Assembly: GCA_030602845.1 (NCBI GenBank)
Contig: JAUVYZ010000038.1
Coordinates: 1-10,697, forward strand
Length of the DNA stretch: 10,697 bases
From: Phycisphaerae bacterium
GTDB lineage: Bacteria > Planctomycetota > Phycisphaerae > Sedimentisphaerales > Anaerobacaceae
Direction of reading: 5' to 3'
Shown here: piece by piece, positions 6,613 to 10,697 of the stretch
Numbering within the stretch: position 1 is the first letter of the stretch
How the letters are laid out: each line of letters opens with the position of its first letter
The notes under the pieces: model-generated
The model's database searches: none
Seen by the model: the letters and a program-made list of their open reading frames with translations, nothing else
Told to the model about the DNA's origin: nothing
Program-made: the position numbers and the translations under genes

Positions 6613-8154
6613 ATGCAGAATATCTGGCCGTTTTTAGCCGATCAGGATATTGTCTGTGCTGAGACCGTAGCGCCGCCTACTGGGCTTGTGGTTTTCGGGG
6701 CCTCCGGCGATTTGGCCTCCAGGAAGCTTCTGCCAGGCCTTATGCGGATATCTCAAAGGGAGTTGCTTGACGACAGTTTTTTTTTATTGGGAGCAGGCAG
6801 AAAAAAGCTCATCAGTAAGCAGTTCAGGCAAATCGCACAACAAGCAATACAAGAAAACTCCAGCGGTATATCCGCAAAGGAACTAAAATCTTTTACCGAT
6901 AAGCTCTATTATATAAGCGGTGATTACAGTGACCCTTTGTTTTATGACAGCATCAAAGTTAAGCTCGCTGAATTAGATAAAAAGCATAAGGTTGACGGCA
7001 GTGTCGTTTTTTACCTCGCTGTTCCTCCCTTTCTATACAGCACAATAGTAGAGCAGCTCGGCTCAGCGGGATTGTCCTGCCCCGGCGAACCCGCTTCGAG
7101 GCAGCGGGCCAGATTGGTTGTGGAAAAGCCCTTTGGCAGAGATTTGCAAAGCGCTGTTGAACTGAATAAGATAATCCGTCGATGTTTCAATGAATCTCAA
7201 GTTTATCGTATAGACCATTACCTCGGCAAAGAGACCGTTCAAAATATCTTGATGTTTCGTTTTGCGAATGTGATTTTTGAGCCGATATGGAATCGCAATT
7301 ATATTGACCACGTTCAAATCACCATAGCTGAATCGATAGGCATTGGGCACCGGGCAAGCTATTACGACAAGGCCGGTGCTCTTCGGGATATGTTTCAAAA
7401 TCACATGCTTCAAATACTTGCTTTGGTGACAATTGAGCCGCCCACATCTTTCGAGGCAGACCACATTCGTGACGAGAAGGTCAAGCTTTTGCGGTCGATT
7501 CGTCCGTTCAAATTGGATGAACTGGACAGCTTTATTGTGCGGGGTCAATATGGTCCCGGCTCGATAAACGGCAGGAAAGTTGTCGGTTATCGAGCAGAAC
7601 CCGGCATAAACCCCCAATCAAAAACCGAAACTTTCGTCGCTGCAAAGTTGTTTATGGACAATTGGCGGTGGAAGGGCGTTCCTTTTTATCTGCGAACCGG
7701 CAAAAGACTTGCCAGGAAGGATACCGAGATTGCTATCACTTTCAAAAAAGTTCCGCATTCTATGTTTATCTCGGCCGGCCTCGCCGATATGCCGCCAAAC
7801 GTTCTTGTCTTGCAGATACAGCCGGAGGAAGGGATTTCCTTGAGCTTTCAGGCGAAACGGCCCGGCTCAAAGATTTGTATGAGTACACTGAATATGAATT
7901 TTGATTACCATAGCGTCTTCGGGGTTCGTATGCCCGAGGCATATCAGAGATTGCTTTTGGACTGTATGGTCGGTGACCAAACGCTCTTTACGAGGTATGA
8001 CGGCGTGGAAATAGCCTGGCAGTTATTAACGCCTGTGCTCGAGGCCTGGCAAAACGACGATGCAGCGCCTTACGAATATGCTGCGGGCAGTGACAGTTTT
8101 GCCGAGGCCGATAGTCTTATTGAAGCCGATGGTCGAAAGTGGCGAAAACTTTGA
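6613..8154 (+). CDS. zwf: Glucose-6-phosphate 1-dehydrogenase
   Basis: Oxidises glucose 6-phosphate to 6-phosphoglucono-delta-lactone with reduction of NADP+ (or NAD+), the entry step of the oxidative pentose phosphate route. The 513 residues are close to the usual 490-510. The coenzyme motif GASGDLASRKL is at 29-39, an EKPFGRD segment lies near 171, the substrate and active-site signature RIDHYLGK is at 199-206 with the catalytic histidine expected a short way downstream, and YLRTGKRL is at 359-366. The ATG at 6613 is chosen over an in-frame TTG at 6589 because AAAGGGGGTGG (6598-6608) sits just before it. It follows the rubredoxin remnant by 47 bases. NADPH from this enzyme could supply the rubredoxin-dependent defence proteins upstream, which is inference from proximity. 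The gene ends convergently with the minus-strand DUF6807 gene 64 bases away. Confidence 0.95.
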   Translation: MQNIWPFLADQDIVCAETVAPPTGLVVFGASGDLASRKLLPGLMRISQRELLDDSFFLLGAGRKKLISKQFRQIAQQAIQENSSGISAKELKSFTDKLYYISGDYSDPLFYDSIKVKLAELDKKHKVDGSVVFYLAVPPFLYSTIVEQLGSAGLSCPGEPASRQRARLVVEKPFGRDLQSAVELNKIIRRCFNESQVYRIDHYLGKETVQNILMFRFANVIFEPIWNRNYIDHVQITIAESIGIGHRASYYDKAGALRDMFQNHMLQILALVTIEPPTSFEADHIRDEKVKLLRSIRPFKLDELDSFIVRGQYGPGSINGRKVVGYRAEPGINPQSKTETFVAAKLFMDNWRWKGVPFYLRTGKRLARKDTEIAITFKKVPHSMFISAGLADMPPNVLVLQIQPEEGISLSFQAKRPGSKICMSTLNMNFDYHSVFGVRMPEAYQRLLLDCMVGDQTLFTRYDGVEIAWQLLTPVLEAWQNDDAAPYEYAAGSDSFAEADSLIEADGRKWRKL

Positions 8155-8218
8155 GCAATCTAATCGGCGTCAACACAAAGCAGTTGCAGAATAGTTTGTA
8201 ATATACACTCCGAATTGT

Positions 8219-9178
8219 TTATCGACGCTCGCCTTTCGTCGTGGTATCGGCAGTCTTTTTGTATTGTTTGAATATGTCCTTTATATCCGCCGACTTGGAA
8301 TTACCGGTGTGAACAACAACGCGATAGCGCAACGTGAGTGTCTCCCCCTTGGCCAGTTCAAGACGGTTACCTTTGAGCCAGTTCATCGGGGTCGGTGAGA
8401 AGAAGCCGTAGTCGCGCGTGAACCATTTGGTCGGGAACCAGCGGTTACGCGGATGCTGCAGAATGGCGATGCCTTCGGTAATGCCGCTGCGTGTGCCGCT
8501 GTAGTCGCACCACGGCGAGGCGACGCCCCATGTATCTTTCTCGCCGGTCTTGCCCTCGGCGTTGACCAGCGTGCCGCCGGATTTGACGCTCAACTCGCCC
8601 ACGACGCGTGCGGAAAACAGTGAATGGTTTGACTTGAGGATACGGATGTCCGTCAACGCCGCAAGTATAATTTCAAAATCGATGAATCGAAGGTCCTTGC
8701 TCGGTGCGGTAATGACAATGCGGCGCAGGTCGAGAATAATCGGCCTCTTTCCGGGCTGCTGCCAGAAACATTCATCTGTGAAGATGACACGGTCGCCCGA
8801 GGCCTTGATGAGCTTCGGCCCCTGCGAGACAATCTGACCGCGTTCATTACTTTCCTGCCAGTAGTTGCCGCCGTTGACGCGGTCGCAGCCAAAGAACAGC
8901 GAATGGTGGTGCGGATACGGCTGTGATGTTTCGGTCGTGATGGACTTGCCCGATGCCGGCCCGTTCACCGGCCAGAAATACGGATACTTCTGCGATTTGC
9001 CGAACTTGTAGCACGTGAATGGCTTCCCATTCACGGTAACTGCGATCTTGTTCTTCTCGAGTTTTGCCTCAATATGCTCACCGGCCGCCTGCGCCGAAGT
9101 GTCCCACTCTGCCGCGTTCGGAATGCTCCACACTGTGATTATCAACGCAGCGCCAACAAGTCTCCACCAGTACTTCAT
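8219..9178 (-). CDS. Exported DUF6807 (methane oxygenase PmoA-like) family protein
   Basis: The 319-residue product begins with a signal peptide: MKYWWR followed by a hydrophobic stretch (about 7-19) and an Ala-rich cleavage region around 20-33. The mature part shows the hallmark HHHSLFFG (90-97) with NGGNYW shortly after, and a later NHSLFSARV segment, as in the DUF6807 family that databases label PmoA-like. The family is frequent in planctomycetes and other polymer degraders, usually beside Gfo/Idh/MocA oxidoreductases; its reaction is not established and it is not a methane monooxygenase subunit. The start has AAGGG seven bases upstream. It lies 45 bases downstream of the oxidoreductase on the same strand, so the two are probably co-transcribed. 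G+C content is clearly higher than in the plus-strand genes. Confidence 0.8.
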   Translation of the reverse strand: MKYWWRLVGAALIITVWSIPNAAEWDTSAQAAGEHIEAKLEKNKIAVTVNGKPFTCYKFGKSQKYPYFWPVNGPASGKSITTETSQPYPHHHSLFFGCDRVNGGNYWQESNERGQIVSQGPKLIKASGDRVIFTDECFWQQPGKRPIILDLRRIVITAPSKDLRFIDFEIILAALTDIRILKSNHSLFSARVVGELSVKSGGTLVNAEGKTGEKDTWGVASPWCDYSGTRSGITEGIAILQHPRNRWFPTKWFTRDYGFFSPTPMNWLKGNRLELAKGETLTLRYRVVVHTGNSKSADIKDIFKQYKKTADTTTKGERR

Positions 9179-9200
9179 CTCGTAACCCTTAAATTCTCAA

Positions 9201-9221
9201 TAATCAATAATCACTAATCAA
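9201..9221. repeat. Three tandem heptamers in the intergenic gap
   Basis: Three consecutive units TAATCAA, TAATCAC and TAATCAA fill almost half of the 45-base gap between the two minus-strand genes. Only one base differs among the copies. They may be a slippage product or a binding site; there is no hairpin, so they are not a terminator. Confidence 0.6.
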
Positions 9222-9223
9222 TT

Positions 9224-10570
9224 CTATAGATGCCATGGGCTGCGCATCGGTCTGGAGACCATCCGGTTCGCCTCCGCATCGTTGGTGAATTGTTCCCGTT
9301 CGGGGTCCCATTTCAACTTCCGGCCAAGCCGCATAGCAATCTCGCCCAGCAGGCAGACGGTGCAGGAGCGGTGGCCGACTTCAACAGGTGCGGCAGTTTC
9401 TGCCTGTGACTTGATACACTCGAGGAAATTTCCTTTGTGGTGATTGCTTTTATAGAGATGTAATTCATCGGGACCGATGGCTGAGGTTAACAGCGATTTC
9501 GGGTTCGCGTCAAGATGTCCACGCTTGACGTACACCCAACCTTCTGTTCCCTCGAAGACAACCCCTTGTTTGTTCTTCCTGCTGTCTGCACAAATGACCT
9601 TGACTCCGCTGGCGTAGGTGTACTCGATGCGGAACGCGCCGTGCACGTCCCATAGCCCATCCTTCGGGTATTCGGCCTGTGCCTCTATTTCGGCAGGTCC
9701 GGAGAATTCCGTCCCCATTCCCCACTGGGCGATGTCGTTGTGGTGGCTGCCCCAGCCGGTAATCATCCCGGAGCCGTAGTCCGAGATACGCAGCCATCCC
9801 GGTCGTTCATAGCTGTTTTGGGGATGGACACGCTTCTCGGTATAGGCGGCCCAGGGTGCAGGGCCCAACCACATCTCGTAGTCCAGGTTTTCAGGTATTG
9901 GCATGGGCGGCTGTGGCCCTGTGGGCGGATCTATCCCAAAGCCCACTTTCACGGTGTGCAGCTTGCCAATCCGTCCGTTGCGAACCAGCTCGCACGCCTG
10001 CCGAAACCGGGAATCCGAACGCTGCTGGCTCCCGACCTGAAAGATACGATTGTATCGGCGGACAGTGTCGCTTAACACACGCCCCTCTTGAACGGTCAGC
10101 GTCAGCGGCTTCTGTAGAAAGATGTCCTTGCCTGCCTTCGCTGCGGCAATGGCGGGAAGCGCGTGCCATTGGTCGGGCGTGGCAACCATCACTGCATCAA
10201 TATCGTCTCGTGCGACCAGCTCTCGGAAGTCTTTGTACGTCGCACAGCCCTTATAGGTCCCATTCCTGCTCTGCGTACTGTATTTTTCTTCAACAAGCTT
10301 CTGAGCATGTTTCACTCTGTTGGAATCGACGTCGCACACCGCGACGACCTGGGCCTGTTTGAATCCCAGGGCCTCTTTCAAATCGCCGAGCCCCATGCGC
10401 CCCACGCCGATACAGCCCACATTGATACGCTCGCTTGGTGCGTTAGCCCCGAATACCGACGCCGGAACTATTGTCGGCCCAAGCAGGGCTGCGCCTGCAA
10501 CTGCAGTGGCTCTCAAAAACTCCCGCCGGGTCAGGGTATTTGCCTTTTTAGTTCTGCTTCTGCTTTTCAT
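9224..10570 (-). CDS. Tat-exported Gfo/Idh/MocA family oxidoreductase
   Basis: The 448-residue product starts with a twin-arginine signal: TRREFLR (14-20), a hydrophobic Ala/Gly/Leu/Val stretch (about 21-40) and probable cleavage near residue 44. It is therefore predicted to be exported folded, with its NAD(P) cofactor. The Rossmann motif GCIGVGRMG (52-60) is followed by an acidic residue in AVCDVD. ATPDQWH (130-136) and QKP (153-155, the EKP position of the family) are present, and a later GSHHNDIAQW holds the catalytic-site histidines. The substrate, probably a sugar or cyclitol, cannot be told. The ATG at 10570 is preferred to GTG at 10573 because it overlaps the upstream stop codon (TGATG) and has GGCGGG about eight bases before it. 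It belongs to a minus-strand operon with the DUF6807 gene and the partial gene at the right edge. Confidence 0.9.
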   Translation of the reverse strand: MKSRSRTKKANTLTRREFLRATAVAGAALLGPTIVPASVFGANAPSERINVGCIGVGRMGLGDLKEALGFKQAQVVAVCDVDSNRVKHAQKLVEEKYSTQSRNGTYKGCATYKDFRELVARDDIDAVMVATPDQWHALPAIAAAKAGKDIFLQKPLTLTVQEGRVLSDTVRRYNRIFQVGSQQRSDSRFRQACELVRNGRIGKLHTVKVGFGIDPPTGPQPPMPIPENLDYEMWLGPAPWAAYTEKRVHPQNSYERPGWLRISDYGSGMITGWGSHHNDIAQWGMGTEFSGPAEIEAQAEYPKDGLWDVHGAFRIEYTYASGVKVICADSRKNKQGVVFEGTEGWVYVKRGHLDANPKSLLTSAIGPDELHLYKSNHHKGNFLECIKSQAETAAPVEVGHRSCTVCLLGEIAMRLGRKLKWDPEREQFTNDAEANRMVSRPMRSPWHL

Positions 10571-10697
10571 CACTTTTTCCCGCCTTTCTCGATAAAAGAC
10601 ACAAGGCTTCGGTCTTTAGTATGTCCAGTATAATCATACCAGATGCGCTCGGCGACCGCAACGTGAATTTCCTTGCCTTGGAAAGACATTTGGTTTA
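10570..10697 (-). CDS. 3' end of an unidentified gene (partial)
   Basis: On the minus strand a frame open from the window edge runs to TGA at 10572-10570. The last residues are RIWYDYTGHTKDRSLVSFI and then EKGGKK. The stop overlaps the ATG of the oxidoreductase by one base, the pattern of translationally coupled genes, which is the main reason to believe it is coding. An ATG at 10689-10687 is in frame but lacks a ribosome binding site, so the gene most likely starts outside the window. I do not recognise the family from this fragment. Confidence 0.55.
   Translation of the reverse strand, partial: NQMSFQGKEIHVAVAERIWYDYTGHTKDRSLVSFIEKGGKK

Noticed and set aside
9891..10362. Long open frames on both strands within the oxidoreductase gene
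   Set aside because: They are shadows of the G+C-rich gene on the minus strand, whose motifs are unmistakable.
1..10697. CRISPR arrays, tRNA or rRNA genes, insertion sequences
   Set aside because: No regularly spaced repeats, no tRNA-like arms and no transposase-like protein were seen.

Overview
The window looks like a chromosomal segment of an anaerobic, probably Planctomycetota (Phycisphaerae-like) bacterium. Two things suggest this: a dense cluster of non-haem-iron oxygen and peroxide defence genes typical of strict anaerobes, and a minus-strand pair of exported proteins (a Tat-type Gfo/Idh/MocA oxidoreductase and a DUF6807/PmoA-like protein) of a kind common in planctomycetes. The taxonomic call is inference; no rRNA or marker gene is present.

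Layout. Positions 1-457 hold no convincing gene. They contain phased A-tracts, a near-perfect inverted repeat, and on the minus strand a possible promoter and Shine-Dalgarno site for a divergent gene starting just outside the window. Then on the plus strand: L-lactate dehydrogenase (458-1408); rubrerythrin (1533-2126); the flavodiiron protein FprA (2162-3343); desulfoferrodoxin/superoxide reductase (3413-3793); a rubredoxin-less ferritin-like protein overlapping it by one base (3793-4281); a flavin reductase-rubredoxin fusion, Hrb (4343-5053); a plant-type cystathionine gamma-synthase-like PLP enzyme (5304-6509); and glucose-6-phosphate dehydrogenase (6613-8154). Converging on the minus strand are a DUF6807 protein (8219-9178), a Tat-exported Gfo/Idh/MocA oxidoreductase (9224-10570) and the 3' end of a further gene (10570-10697) whose stop codon overlaps the oxidoreductase start.

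How the genes work together. Hrb should take electrons from NAD(P)H through its flavin domain to its rubredoxin domain. Rubredoxin can then reduce FprA (O2 or NO), rubrerythrin (H2O2) and superoxide reductase. Zwf could supply NADPH. LDH consumes or produces NADH next to this module. The lower-strand genes are unrelated in role (probably sugar or glycoside metabolism outside the cytoplasm) and visibly richer in G+C.

The most notable observations are two gene fossils flanking the PLP enzyme. Directly after the Hrb stop codon, and in the same frame, lies the last ~20 codons of a second rubrerythrin. Directly after the PLP-enzyme stop lies the last 17 codons of a second rubredoxin, with a metal-binding cysteine lost. 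The locus therefore seems to have been remodelled by duplication, deletion or insertion among rubredoxin-domain genes. In addition, the Hrb linker keeps a good Shine-Dalgarno site and ATG that could produce free rubredoxin from inside the fusion gene. No wholly new system was identified.
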